Shown: positions 1 through 10,531 of the stretch, in pieces
Position numbering within the stretch: the first letter of the stretch is position 1
Layout: each line of letters starts with the position of its first letter
NCBI GenBank assembly: GCA_019787685.1
Contig: JAHNUO010000061.1
Span: 1 to 64,000, forward strand
From: Chiua virens
Taxonomy: Eukaryota > Basidiomycota > Agaricomycetes > Boletales > Boletaceae
Length of the DNA stretch: 64,000 nt
Reading direction: 5' to 3'
The notes under the pieces: generated by a model
Told to the model about the DNA's origin: nothing
The model's database searches: none
The model's input: only the letters and a program-made list of their open reading frames with translations
Position numbers and translations under genes: made by a program

Positions 1-312
1 TGACAGTCTTCAGTTCCCACGTGGCTGTCTGCCGCGATGGTGACCTTGCAGGCCAAGTACCCAGATGATCAATTTGAGGCAATCTTGCGCAAGGCTTCAC
101 CCAAGGCAGCGCCGGAGTGGCGGATAAGATGTTTGGACTGTCCTGGCAAGGTAGCTCGTTGCGTGCTTCAAAACGGCTTGATGGCTGACGCGCGTGCCAC
201 CCAGTTGTATAACCCCGGACCGGGTGATTCGTTGTCGAATTACGAGGTTCATCTGAAGAACCGGCAACATCGGGTACGGGTCTCGAGTCGCGTCAAGAGT
301 ACGGCGTCCTAG
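1..312 (+). CDS. sfh1: Snf5/Sfh1-type chromatin remodelling subunit, C-terminal fragment
   Basis: This is the 3' end of a gene cut by the window edge. Bases 1-13 look like the end of an intron (acceptor TTCAG), and the exon opens in frame as PTWLSAAM. The visible protein carries the C-terminal signature of fungal Snf5/Sfh1: a hydrophobic helix, the segment KYPDDQFEAILRK, then a zinc-finger-like module IRCLDCPGK ... LYNPGPG ... NYEVHLKNRQHR. A 54-nt intron (151-204, GTAGCT...CAG) is a multiple of three and lacks a stop, so a naive reading frame runs through it and adds 18 residues between CPGK and LYNPG that the family does not have. The family works in SWI/SNF or RSC nucleosome remodelling in the nucleus. 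The stop is at 310-312. Confidence 0.8.
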
Positions 313-1127
313 CGCCAGTTCGATATCTAGTAGGAAATGACCGTTTTTGCTTTCCTCTCTGACTTTCTTTTCGTTTTCGGTCGTGTTGGTCTTGTTTAGT
401 ACTATGATCCCTCCCTGCTGTGTCGTGTACCTGCTTGTACATACCTTATTATCCTGTTTATCTGCTCTCCCCAAAACACGAGCGAGTCGAGTGGTGGGTC
501 CGAGCGCGCTAGATCTAAATAGCATCTATGTAGACTATAAAATATATTGACCTGAGTGTATCAATCAACGCCGGGGAAGAATGATATGGCTGACAACACT
601 TGGACCAGCTCCATTCCTACGTTCAGGCGACCAAAATTACAGTTCAAACAAGCCTGCAAACAGATCACCGGATCATCTCACGCGGGCTGTGGCAACTCAG
701 CTAAGCTCACTAGGCCGCCCCTAGGACCCAACTTCAACCAAAATGCTGTATAGGCGGTACAAACGTACACAGCTGTTTGACACTGGGACGACCGTCAGTG
801 CCTGCCAATCACCATACTAGTGTAGCCCCAAGATGGACGCATCGGGTACACCTGCCGGTGAGGCTGCAGCGCCTTCATCCCGATGAACCCCGCACTTGGA
901 AAACTGATCCAGATCAAGAGTGCGCGTGATGTACTGCTGCTCACCGTTATCTACTAAAAGCGGCAGCCCGTGGACTTCTTTCCGGACATCTATCAAGTCC
1001 CCTCGCGTCCGAATAGACTACCTCATACTGCAAGTGGAATCGTACAAGAGTCAAATGCACCGTGACGCAGCTCAACTCATATTTGTACCACGCTCTCTCT
1101 TCCACTCTCACGTCCGCGCCCGCCAAC
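313..1127. other. Intergenic, no supported gene
   Basis: This is the 3' flank of the Snf5 gene followed by the upstream region of the DUF6593 gene. Several 60-90 codon open frames occur (for example 556-753 and 920-1177 on +), but none shows a recognisable domain or a convincing splice structure. Confidence 0.5.
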
Positions 1128-1858
1128 ATGCGCCTGATATTCAGCACGGACGACCACATGAACACGGACATCTCTGACGAGCGCGGATACATTTGCTACA
1201 CCATCTCTACGCCCTCTGGGTGGAACAAAGTGACCACGATCACCAAGTACAGCTGGTCCGATTCGTCGAACGGTATCCCGGCGACGTTGGGTGTCATTGA
1301 ATGGCACCGGTGGAGCGAGACCATGATTCGGTTTAATGGGAGGCAGGTATCGGCGGATACGATGCTCGAGAAGCATATGTGGGGCAAGTACGTGCACGTT
1401 TCTGTACGCTTTTTCTTGGTCGTTGGATGAACGGCTTTTACAGTGGACGCACGTTTTTGGGTCCGGATTCGCCGTACGTACAAATGGAAATTAGCGTCGA
1501 CGCATTGTGGGTACGTCGGTGCTCGCGTGTGTTTTGCAGCGTTTCGGACTGAGGTGGACGTACCCTTCAACAGATGAAGCCTGCCGACACCCACATTGAG
1601 CTTGTCCGGTTCCACAGGAAGAATCACGGGATTATAAAGCCAGCCCATTCGGCTTACCTGGATGTCGATGACCGGGTGGTTTCCATGTTAGATCACATCA
1701 TTCTCACGTTTGTCTATGTTGAGCATTTGCGACTGGAGGGGAAGAATCGGTCCGCGTCCCCAGGGATGAATCCAGCCACTCAGTTCATGACAACGACAGG
1801 AACCTCAGCTGGTGGTCCATTTGGGCCACCGACAAGTTTTCAGTTGGGTTTGCCTTGA
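1128..1858 (+). CDS. DUF6593 domain protein
   Basis: The protein opens MRLIFSTDDHMNTDI and continues with a YTISTP strand, a TTITKYSW strand and an IEWHRW motif, the order seen in the agaricomycete DUF6593 family. Exon 1 ends near 1386 at a GTACGTG donor. Exon 2 starts after TTTTACAG near 1442 and reads GRTFLGPDSPYVQMEI, the family's RTF.GPD turn. The last exon (from about 1573) carries ELVRFHRKNHGII and the C-terminal strand ILTFVYVEHLR. The exact acceptor of the last intron (near 1545 or 1572) is uncertain. An in-frame ATG at 1062 would add 22 residues; 1128 was chosen because the domain begins directly there. The family has no known biochemical function and is expanded in mushrooms. Confidence 0.72.
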
Positions 1859-2314
1859 GCATGACTTGAAGGTACGTACGTCGACTCCAGTGCACCTACT
1901 GTGAAGTGATATGATTCAAGGGTACGGCTCGTCGGACCACAAGAGCCAACTGGGACTTTGATAATAACCGTGATTTTGATGATGAATGGTATGACTTGAT
2001 GAGTTATATACCCATGGCTTTCGAACACTTTATCTATCCAATTTTTTATCGACAAGTCTTTTGCCCGTCGCCAATATCTTTATGAATCATTTAGTTCATC
2101 GTTATCGGAGACCGTTACTTCTCACTCATATCAGGTCGACAGAGTTTTTTGCTTCACAGATTTCAGAAGGGTCCTTCGGGAACTTGGATGTATATCGCAA
2201 AGTTATTTTGAGATCACACTAGCCTGAGAACAGCAAGTACAGTCAAAAGCACAACGCTATCCAAATCTGAACCATAATTCCTACCGTGACGATTGTCCCA
2301 GCTAACGCCGAACG
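1859..2314. other. Intergenic, no supported gene
   Basis: AT-rich spacer between the DUF6593 gene and the first amidohydrolase. It presumably holds the promoter of the latter. No TATA element close to the start codon or repeat stood out. Confidence 0.4.
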
Positions 2315-4443
2315 ATGACGAGCAATGCCGCAGTGTCTTCCCAGTTATGGCGACCCGATGCGGATCAGAGGAGGCCACCTCTTATATCAGGCGAGGTGTA
2401 CAGACCAGACATCCTCGCTGTGATCGAGCGGTCGATCGATGCACTCCGCCCTGAACTGAGGTCATTGAGCGATAAGATACAAGGTGAGCGCATGTCCTGC
2501 CAGTACCTCTTCGATACTCAACCATGTCAATGATATGATGTACATACAATAGCCCACCCGGAACTCAAGTTTGAAGAACAGTCCGTCTCTAGTCACTCTC
2601 ATTGACCTTGATCATTTTGACTCACACGGGGTCAGCTACGCACATGAAGAATACACGCGCTTCATGGAAACGCAGGGTTTTGAGGTACAGCGGCACTACC
2701 TCCTGGACACTGCTTGGATCGCGACCTATACTCACGGCAATGATAACTCTGGCGACGGAAAGACTCTGCCCGTGCTTGGCGTGAACTCGGAAATGGATGC
2801 ATTACCTGGGATCGGACATGCGTGTGGGCATAATCTGATCGGTATCGCGGGGGCGGCGATCGCATGTGCAACTAAAACAGCAATGGAAACGCTAGATATT
2901 GATGGGAAGGTAGTTTTACTTGGGACGCCTGGTGAGCCTTCTCTTTCCCTATAAGCCGAGGGTCAAGCTGATTCCATCCTTCAGGTGAAGAAGGCGGCTC
3001 TGGCAAAGTACGGTTGTGGGAAAAAGGTGCGTATGAAGGGTTGGACGTTTGTCTCATGTATGTGTTGTTATCCTCGGTTTTTGTTATGTACCCTTCCGTA
3101 TCTTCATCTAAGCTTCTTGGATGTTTTACTGAAAGATTCGGTATTCTAACGACAGGTGTCATCCTGCTCCTGGCCCGCCGCACGGCGCCAGTCTGAGCGG
3201 CTCCTTGGCTGTGATTCAACGCCAAGTGGATTATACCGGACACACGTAAGATTATGATCTCACTGAGTCTCTGTCTTCACATTGACGGACGTTATGCGAT
3301 TTCTCCAGTGCACATGCGGGTCTTAGTCCTTGGGAGGGTCAAAATGCCCTGGACGCCGCTGTGCTTGCGTACACCAATATTGGGCTCTTGCGTCAACAAA
3401 TAAAACCCACGCATCGCGTGCATGGTGTATTCGGAGGGCAGGATTGGGCGCCCAACAGTTTGTGATCGTCGTTGAGTTAGATCGGACCGTTACTGACTTG
3501 GAAGTTGTTTGCATTTCCCCCTAGTCATTCCTGATCAAGCTACCATGCAGTGCGTACTTCCGGCTTCTGTCTGTTTCGCTTAATTGTGAACAGTGCAAGC
3601 ACAGCTGGTACGTGCGTGCACCGACGACCAAGGAAGCGTTCGAGACTGCCGCTCGAGTCAAGAATTGTTTCACGTACGAGAATAATTCTTCTGCTTTGAA
3701 TCACGTCTGATGGTACACAAATGGATCGTCAGGGCTGCAGCCTCTGCGACTGGATGCACAATGAACATTAGCTACGAAAGTGTTAGAAACGAGCTCGTTC
3801 AGAATAAAGCACTTGGTAAATGGTCTTTCCGGACATCGTGACCTGGACACCTACGTATCTCACCATTGCACATGACTTAGGTGAGGAATTCACAGACATT
3901 TTTCGCAAACGGTACGGCGACATCGATTACGAGTGGGGCATTGCTGGCGCTTCGACGGACTTTGTACGTTTTGCGGTCACATTAGATTTTAATTTTTGAT
4001 TCAGCTGATAACGGATTATATCTCAGGGGAATGTATCATATTGTATGCATGATTTGATTTTCTTTCTTGAAATGGTGATGACGTGTTTGCAGTGATGCCG
4101 GGCCTGCACCCTGGTTTTTGTACGTTGCTTTTCTTTTGTTGTGGTCGTTATTTGTCACCTTTGCTGATTTTCTACATCCATGGCGCAGCCATTCCCACTG
4201 TTCCAGGAGGAGGGAACCACACACGGGAGTTCACATGTGCAGCAGCTACGGATGTTGCACATGAAACATGTTACAATGTGTCAAAGGCACTAGCACATGT
4301 AGGCATGAGGGTTTTGACAGATGAAGTATTCTTGGCAAGGGTGTGTAGCCTGATTTATCGGCATAATCTCAAGCAGCAGCATTGACTGGTTCACTCAGGT
4401 CAAGGCTGCATTTGAGGAAGACAAGAGGAATAGAGGTAATTGA
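2315..4443 (+). CDS. M20 family amidohydrolase, PM20D2-like (tandem copy A)
   Basis: A predicted zinc-dependent amidohydrolase of the M20D / PM20D2 type, a family that hydrolyses amide bonds of small peptides or acyl-amino acids. About ten exons can be joined in frame with canonical introns. The N-terminus has YRPDILAVIERSID, then HPELKFEE. The core has LGVNSEMDALPGIGHACGHN (metal-binding Asp and His), GTPGEEGGSGK (catalytic and metal Glu), MCHPAP, HAGLSPWEGQNALDA of the dimerisation lid, and near the C-terminus MPGLHPGF and TVPGGGNHTREF. The stop at 4441 follows KAAFEEDKRNRGN. There is no signal peptide, so it is probably cytosolic. The neighbour at 4811 is a close paralogue with the same exon layout. 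Substrate is unknown. Confidence 0.87.
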
Positions 4444-4810
4444 ATGTTTGAGTACCAGTGACTCGGAGGGACTGCTTGTACAATTTGCACAATGCTAAAT
4501 AAGAGTTATTGGCAAATCATTGGATAGGTAACTCCTGAACAGTGATGGACTTCTAGTAGCATTAGAATGTGCTTTTTCTCAGATTTGTGCCATTATTTTG
4601 ATGATTCAAGTTTATAATCTGCCAGTGTTATGTCGCTCTCGACATGATTTGTTTTTGATCAGATTGGGAAAAATTGCACAGCCACCTTTGTCGAACAGAA
4701 CTCAGATCATGATCTCTAACTCCTGAGTACACCGTGACTACAATCCTACAATCCGAGTCCCCTTCCCCTTGATCCAACATCAAGCAGATCACTACAAAAA
4801 GATATAAATC
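4444..4810. other. Spacer between tandem amidohydrolase genes
   Basis: 367 bp of AT-rich sequence between the stop of copy A and the ATG of copy B. TATAAAT lies only about 10 nt before the copy B ATG, too close to be a normal TATA box. No other feature seen. Confidence 0.4.
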
Positions 4811-6828
4811 ATGTCCACTGATGTATTATGGCGACCTAACTCCAATCAACCCAAACCGTCATGCCTACCAGGTGATGTCTACAGGCCCGACATTCTTGAG
4901 GTGATCGAGCAAACGATCGATTCTCTCCGTCCTCAACTGAGAGAGTTGAGTGAAAAGATACACGGCAAGTCTTCACAACAAGACATCTGGACGACGTCGT
5001 GATTGATCTCGGCTGATTCGTTAGCAAACCCCGAGTTAATGTTTGAGGAACGGTGCGATATTGTTTCTGTACGATCAGCACAACACTGAATCGGCGGCGC
5101 TCTAGCTATGCCCACGACGTGTATACAGACTTCATGGGATCGCAAGGGTGGGTCGTTCAAAAACACTACCTGCTTGAAACCGCTTGGGTGGCGACCTACA
5201 CACACGGTCAAGGCGGCCGCGTCCTCGGTGTCAACTCCGAGATGGATGCGCTCCCCGGTATCGGGCACGCGTGTGGCCATAATCTGATCGGCATCGCGGG
5301 CGTCGCAGTTGCTTGTGCCGCCAAAGCTGCCATGGAAAAGTTCAACATTGATGGCAAGGTGATATTACTCGGTACTCCAGGTGAGCTTTACTCCAGCTCG
5401 TACGAGATGTGAGACAATGTTGCTACCAATGCACAGCTGAGGAGGGTGGGTTTGGAAAGGTTCGGTTGTGGGATAAAGGTGCTTACGAAGGGATGGACGT
5501 CTGTCTGATGTAAGACATTCTGGCCCCGACCTGATATTTCTTCTTTCCTGACGGTTCTGGCGACGTAGGTGTCACCCGGCACCGGGACCTCCTTACTCCA
5601 TCAGTCTTAGTAGCTGTCTCGCTCTGGTCCGGCTTCAAGTGGACTACACCGGCAAAACGTGAGAAACACCGAGGGATTTTTGTTCTATCCTCGTTCATCT
5701 GGTACTTCAGTGCACACGCCGGGTTGAGCCCCTGGGAAGGCAAGAACGCGCTCGACGCCGCCGTGCTCGCGTACACGAGTCTCGGACTTTTACGCCAGCA
5801 AATAAAAACTACCCATCGTTCACATGGAGTATTTGGCGGAGAAGATTGGGCTCCAAACGGTCCGTGTAATGTTTTGCCGGCCCATCGTGACTTCAACACC
5901 CATGTTCAGTTATTCCCGACAATGCGACGATGAAGTACGTCAATTCCCCCAATCATCATTAACCTTCTCGACGGGGTTATTGATAAACATTTCTGTCGAT
6001 TGAAGATGGTTCGTACGCGCCCCCTTAACCAAGGAAGTGTATGAAACCGCAGATCGCGTCAAAGCGTGCTTCCAGTACGTGGTACAATTCACTTCCCTTG
6101 CAATACTATATCATTTCCAAGTGCTGCAGCAGCTGCCACTGGCACCAATGTCGCATTCACCAGCGAGTCTATGTCGAATGAACTTGTACAAAATAAGGCG
6201 CTCGGTAAGCTTCATCGCCGTTCTACCTGATTGTCTACAAACGTGATGGTTAGGCGACGAGCTTGCGGATGTCGTCCTCAAGCGATACGGAACCATCGAC
6301 TACGAATGGGGTATCGCAGGCGCATCCACAGATTTCGTAAGTCATACCCAAGGTAAGAATGAATGATTAACTCAGTCTTGGGGACTGATTGCAGGGCAAC
6401 ATCACCTACTGTATGCACATTTTTATTCTCCCCTGTCTTGCCATGTGTCGTTGACTGGTCATGATGGGATGATAGTAATGCCTTCACTTCACCCTGGATT
6501 TGGTGCGTCTTCGATCTCGGTCCTCCATGATCAGGTATCTGTAATAATCATTCAATCGGATTCGTAGCCATACCCACCGTACCCGGAGGAGGGAACCACA
6601 CAAGAGAGTTTACAGCAGCTGTTGCGACCGACGTCGCGCACGAAGCGTGTTATACCGTGTCCAAGGCGCTCGCACACGTGGGTATGAGGGTGATTACGGA
6701 CGAGGCCTTCTCGGCAAAGGTATGCTCTGTTCCGTGCGCGCGATCCAGGTGGCTTGTCTCGTTGCTCACGTGGGTCGGACCAGGTCAAGCTGGCGTTCGA
6801 AGAAGACAAGAAGTCAAGGGGTTTCTGA
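4811..6828 (+). CDS. M20 family amidohydrolase, PM20D2-like (tandem copy B)
   Basis: Paralogue of the gene at 2315, with introns at the same places and the same motifs: YRPDILEVIEQTID, EERYAHDVYTDF, LGVNSEMDALPGIGHACGHN, GTPG followed by EEGGFGKVRLW, CHPAPGPP, HAGLSPWEGKNALDA, MPSLHPGF and TVPGGGNHTREF. All metal and catalytic positions visible in copy A are kept and no frame break was found, so both copies look functional. The coding bases are richer in G and C than in copy A, while the introns are less similar, which suggests an old duplication. The protein ends AFEEDKKSRGF. The likely role is the same small amide-bond hydrolysis; divergence in substrate is possible but not shown. Confidence 0.87.
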
Positions 6829-7591
6829 AGCTGAGAAAAGAGAATGGCACGAGGAACATTGGGCGAAGAACTGACGTAGTCAACTTGTTGTGCGAGGTCT
6901 GCGATCATACCTGATCGATAGTAGGTTTGGACTCGATATATTGTTGTGAGGAAGCATTTGATGCCATGAGCGTGGTGTAACACTTGGATGTTGCAGTTGA
7001 ACGTTGGATATTGAATATTGAATCACGGCACAATTGACGTCACGGTACAAATTTGGCATGTTTTGCGACTTGTGATCCTGCGAGTGGCCCGAACGGACTC
7101 GGAGAGGACAAGCGTCATCAATTCATTGATCTATCCAGCTGCGTGCTAACAAGGTCCCGAGGACGCGAACCTGAGTGTCGAGAATGATTGCGACACCAAC
7201 TGACGCTAAGCGATAATGCCTCGGGACGCCACCGAGGCGGGGGACAAACGTGGTTACTACAAACACTATTCCTCGGAGTTGCAAGAAAGGGGAGCCTGGA
7301 AGGAAGATGGATTAATGTTCAAACAGATACACGTCGAGCAAGTAGAAAAAAAGGGGGACGTAGTGTGTCGTGAACGAGTAGGGAGAAAACTGAGTGACAC
7401 CGTGAAAAAACGTCGACTCTCGAGAGTCGGCTTGGACCATGCGATTGGTGTCACGTCATTAGTTTGGGAGATAGTTGTGTCTCTCCTACATCTGGAGCCC
7501 GGCAACGGACGTTTGAAATTAATAGTCTGCAGAGGAACGCAAGTGGTTCAGAGGAGATGCACGCTGGCGAGTTGAAGGAAGAATGAAACAC
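6829..7591. other. Intergenic, no supported gene
   Basis: Contains a 119-codon open frame on + (7216-7575) that is rich in Lys, Arg and Val, with no recognisable domain and no clear splice partners. It is treated as chance. The 3' end of the minus-strand peptide gene at 7592 reads into this spacer. Confidence 0.4.
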
Positions 7592-7753
7592 TTAGATGAA
7601 ACTTGAACAACGATCATGATGATCATTTCTCATTGCACGCATCACGACAGCATCGTGCCCTTCGTGGAAGGTCGCAGCAGCGGTGACACCGTGGGCCAGT
7701 ATTGCAATAAACAGGAGGGCAATAGCACAACGCAGAGTTGCTGACATCCTCAT
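7592..7753 (-). CDS. Small secreted peptide candidate (53 aa)
   Basis: A single-exon frame on the minus strand. It starts at the first ATG downstream of a good TATA box (TATAAAAG, 7847-7854, about 95 nt upstream). The protein begins MRMSATLRCAIALLFIAILA, a typical signal peptide with positive N-end and hydrophobic core, and a likely cut after HGVTA-A. The mature part is only about 25 residues, His-rich and acidic, with a single Cys near the end (DRCSSFI). It is not a mating pheromone precursor: the Cys is fifth from the end and not in a CaaX position. A missed 3' exon is possible. No family was recognised. Confidence 0.42.
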   Translation of the reverse strand: MRMSATLRCAIALLFIAILAHGVTAAATFHEGHDAVVMRAMRNDHHDRCSSFI

Positions 7754-7846
7754 GCTGTCTTGGCAAGTGCTACGGGCCTTCCTCAATTTCTCTCGAGTGG
7801 GCCTCGAGGAAATGATTCTAAAGGCCGAGTCGTCCAGATGGTCGTG

Positions 7847-7854
7847 CTTTTATA
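7847..7854 (-). promoter_or_regulatory. TATA box upstream of small secreted peptide
   Basis: TATAAAAG on the minus strand, about 95 nt before the ATG at 7753. No other ATG lies between, which supports the chosen start. Confidence 0.45.
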
Positions 7855-8205
7855 CCTTCGGCTCTTTGGTCGCCTAGAAAAGTACATGAGCCCGACGATG
7901 AAAGCACTTTGTTCGGTTAGTATATACTTTGCAAAGCGAATGTAATACCCAGTGTCCGAGCCTCTAGCCTCAAAGTATGTCGCCGCCGACATTTTGACTG
8001 CAATCACTGGAAGCAGTGGCCTCAGGGAGAGGGTGTAGAAATGTTCACAACGCTGCCAGCAGGCCCAAGGTCGCATACACGCTAAAATTATTTGATGATT
8101 CAATCCAACAGCTTAAGTCAACGACATTTCAATACATAGATAAGAAGACTCAGGCATAGAAAATCTCTTCTTGCGTGCAGAACGTGTTACAAACTCCCAA
8201 CCAAT
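7855..8205. other. Intergenic, no supported gene
   Basis: Region between the small-peptide promoter and the 3' end of the dehydrogenase gene. Open frames here (for example 7783-8103 minus) show no domain. Confidence 0.4.
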
Positions 8206-9389
8206 TCACCACTTTTCGTGAGCGGGCCGTACTACACGTATCAGAAACATGAGCACATTTTCACTGTTACACAAGGTAAGCGAGCTTACAGTCAATCTCC
8301 CAGGCCCAAGCTGAACTGTCCTGTTCGACGAGGTTGAGGTACGCCTTGGTGCGTGTAGAGGTGATGAGACGACGATGCCAGATTCAGAATCAATTCGCTA
8401 ACCTTTGCAATGGAATCTGGGTTGAGACGGGCGTCTGCGTTGGCCTCCCAGGTAGAGTCGTTTCGGAAGCTTTTGACACGATCGGTCAGAATATTTCCGT
8501 CGATAATGCTCTGTGATGTAGCGTTAGTGAGTCGCACTTTGACCGATCAAGATTGGGCAACGCACGTGTGCAACCTACAATCCACCGAGAATGTCAGCGA
8601 GAATAACGAAAAGGCTATGCATAGGTGGTACGAACATGAATGTTTTGCTGCCCGAATTCTTTGGCCAAGCTCTGGGAGAGTGCCCTGATGCCGAATTTAC
8701 CAATGGAGAATGCACTGGTAGTGGTGTTCCCCCTGATCGAGGCCGTAGCACCCGTGAAGATCAGAGTACCTTTCTTCCTTGCGCCACCCTTTCCACCTTC
8801 GCTTGGCTGTTCGATGTCATTCTTTGTCAACTCGAGCAAAACTTCTCTGGAGAAGGTATAGGCGGCGAGGACATTGACATCCAACGACTCGCGTACTTCC
8901 TCTTCAGTGATGCTCAGGAATGGCTTCCATACACCATACCCAGCGTTGAAGAGCGCAACTCGAAGGGGAGAAGTGGACACTGGGAAGCGGTTCCTGAGGT
9001 TGGTGAATGCGGAACGGATCGAGGCCGGAGTGTAGTCCTGAACCGGGAAAGAGACGGCCTGATGAAAGTAAATATTCACTTTAGCATCCAGACAGCGACG
9101 CGTAGGTATGACAGACCTCTCCACCTTTCTGGTTGATCTCGTCGGCAAGCTTGTTGAGATGCTCAGGACCCCGAGAAATCAAGGCAACCCTGTAGCCCAA
9201 CTTGCCGAACAGACGACTAAACAAATGTCAGTTTGGCCTGTATCAGATTGCTGAAGAAGTACCTACGCTGTAGAAGCCCCTGTTCCTGTGTGGAAGTCAG
9301 CTTTTGCCGAGTTGCACGAGCCAAACATGGAACCGACCTGAGCCATTTCCGATGCCAGCAACGATGAACAATGGACGAATAGCAGACAT
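8206..9389 (-). CDS. Short-chain dehydrogenase/reductase
   Basis: NAD(P)-dependent oxidoreductase of the SDR superfamily. It starts MSAIRPLFIVAGIGNGSG at 9389. After an intron it continues GTGAST, giving the glycine-rich cofactor loop G-I-G-x3-G-T-G, then RLFGKLGYRVALISRGPEHL. The large exon (about 8615-9080) carries LFNAGYG (the NAG motif), a strand IFTGATASIRG with the catalytic Ser region, and SAFSIGKFGIRALSQSLAKE. The usual catalytic Tyr of YxxxK is replaced by Phe (FSIGK), as is common in this fungal subgroup. The last small exon reads DLRPAHEKW and the stop is at 8206. Seven or so exons. The substrate cannot be predicted. Confidence 0.82.
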
Positions 9390-9648
9390 TTTCTGTGTTG
9401 GGTGTGGTTGTGAATGAGTAAATCAAACCATGGGTTGTCGTGTTTATATCTGGTCGACCGATTGCGTCATGAGTAAGCCCCGGGGCATCACAAATGTTGC
9501 CAAGTGAATTAGTCATTTCCCGGCTGAAGCGCTGATGCTCGACATTGCGCAATCTAACGATATCATCACGTCGCGTGAATTTATATCTCGTGCTCAACTT
9601 GAATGTCTATGTTATGTGGGATGTGAAGTAACAAGTTGAACTAGCGGA

Positions 9649-10195
9649 TCAATGAGCGCCGTGCAACGCAATGTGTCCGGCCTTGCTATTCTGCCATGTA
9701 TCATAACGTTTCGCCCAAGTGTACGTGCCGTATGCTGGTAATAATTAGATGTAAGTGATGCGGAAACGCGCAGAAACACACCAATTGCAAAGGGAACAAT
9801 CCAGTACGGAACTTGGGACGCAAGACGCTTGTAGCCATTAAACATCCAACCTTGGAATATGTCTTTTGTTGCGCGTTGACGGAACGGGGACACAGCTAGA
9901 AGTAGGTGCAATAGGTACAACAGGCGAGAAGTGATAAATATGGCGTATATATTTGCATAGTGAATGACTGACTGTAGGTGATGATACCTCTTTGCTTCAA
10001 GATGGCGGTATCACCCCACCATGGGTTCTAATGAGTGCGATACACGTTATTCTGCACTCTCCCGACGCCATCATGGTGAAAACTCACGTATACTTTGCCT
10101 GGCGAATAAGTTACAAGTCAGATTTTTGCATTTTCAGACGCCGAAAAAGACTCGCCTTCAGGCATACCACTTGAACGGATTGCAGTCGGTCGCAT
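9649..10195 (-). CDS. qcr8: Cytochrome bc1 complex subunit 8 (QCR8)
   Basis: Small subunit of ubiquinol-cytochrome c reductase (complex III) of the mitochondrial inner membrane. Five exons can be resolved: 10195-10156, 10098-10088, 10027-9973, 9895-9782 and 9734-9649. The product of about 100 residues starts MRPTAIRSSGMPEGK, followed by VYNPWWGD, LKQRGIITYTVSPF, GWMFNGYKRLASQVPYWIVP (the single membrane segment region) and YGTYTWAKRYDTWQNSKAG, all matching the family in order and length. Exon 2 is only 11 nt. Intron 1 starts with GC rather than GT (GCGAGT...CAG); reading on instead gives a stop. It is divergent to OST4 with 207 bp between the start codons. Confidence 0.9.
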
Positions 10196-10402
10196 GATGA
10201 ACAATGAAAGCGAAGAAAAAGAAAGTCTGTGATGTCGTTGGAGAAGTGTTGAGCTTGTCCGAAGTTTCCCGTTTAACCAAACAAGTCACAAACAACGCCT
10301 TCACACGTCACTCACACTTTGCTTGTACCTTCGATATCCACAGGTATGTGTTCATGCTCATATTGCTTCAATATGTATCAAACTACGCTCATTCAGTCAA
10401 AT
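10196..10402. promoter_or_regulatory. Divergent promoter region of QCR8 and OST4
   Basis: 207 bp separate the two start codons, so both genes must share control sequence. A likely 5' UTR intron of OST4 (CCACAG/GTATGTG at about 10342 to CATTCAG at about 10397) lies inside it. No individual factor site is claimed. Confidence 0.45.
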
Positions 10403-10531
10403 ATGATTAGCCACCAGACACTGTACAACCTTGCCAACTACCTCGGCGCTCTTGCCATGATCACCGTCGTCGTATATCACTTTGTGGCTGTCAACGCGCG
10501 CCATATCGCACAGAACACCTCTTCACATTAG
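10403..10531 (+). CDS. ost4: Oligosaccharyltransferase 4 kDa subunit (OST4-like)
   Basis: A 42-residue single-exon protein starting MISHQTLYNLANYLGALAM and ending with a polar tail. It has one membrane segment (GALAMITVVVYHFVAV) close to the N-terminus and the form MIS-x-L-x-N-x-LG expected for OST4, the mini-subunit that stabilises the STT3-OST3 part of the ER oligosaccharyltransferase in N-glycosylation. An open frame upstream from 10319 is in the same phase but runs through the likely 5' UTR intron, so the ATG at 10403 is preferred. The length matches fungal OST4 proteins (about 35-45 residues). Such a gene is easily missed in automated annotation. Confidence 0.7.
   Translation: MISHQTLYNLANYLGALAMITVVVYHFVAVNARHIAQNTSSH

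Noticed and set aside
97..525. 142-codon minus-strand frame
   Set aside because: Antisense to the clearly conserved Snf5/Sfh1 end and has no domain.
7592..7753. Mating pheromone precursor
   Set aside because: The small peptide has a Cys near its end but five residues from the C-terminus, so there is no CaaX box; it also has a standard signal peptide, unlike basidiomycete pheromones.
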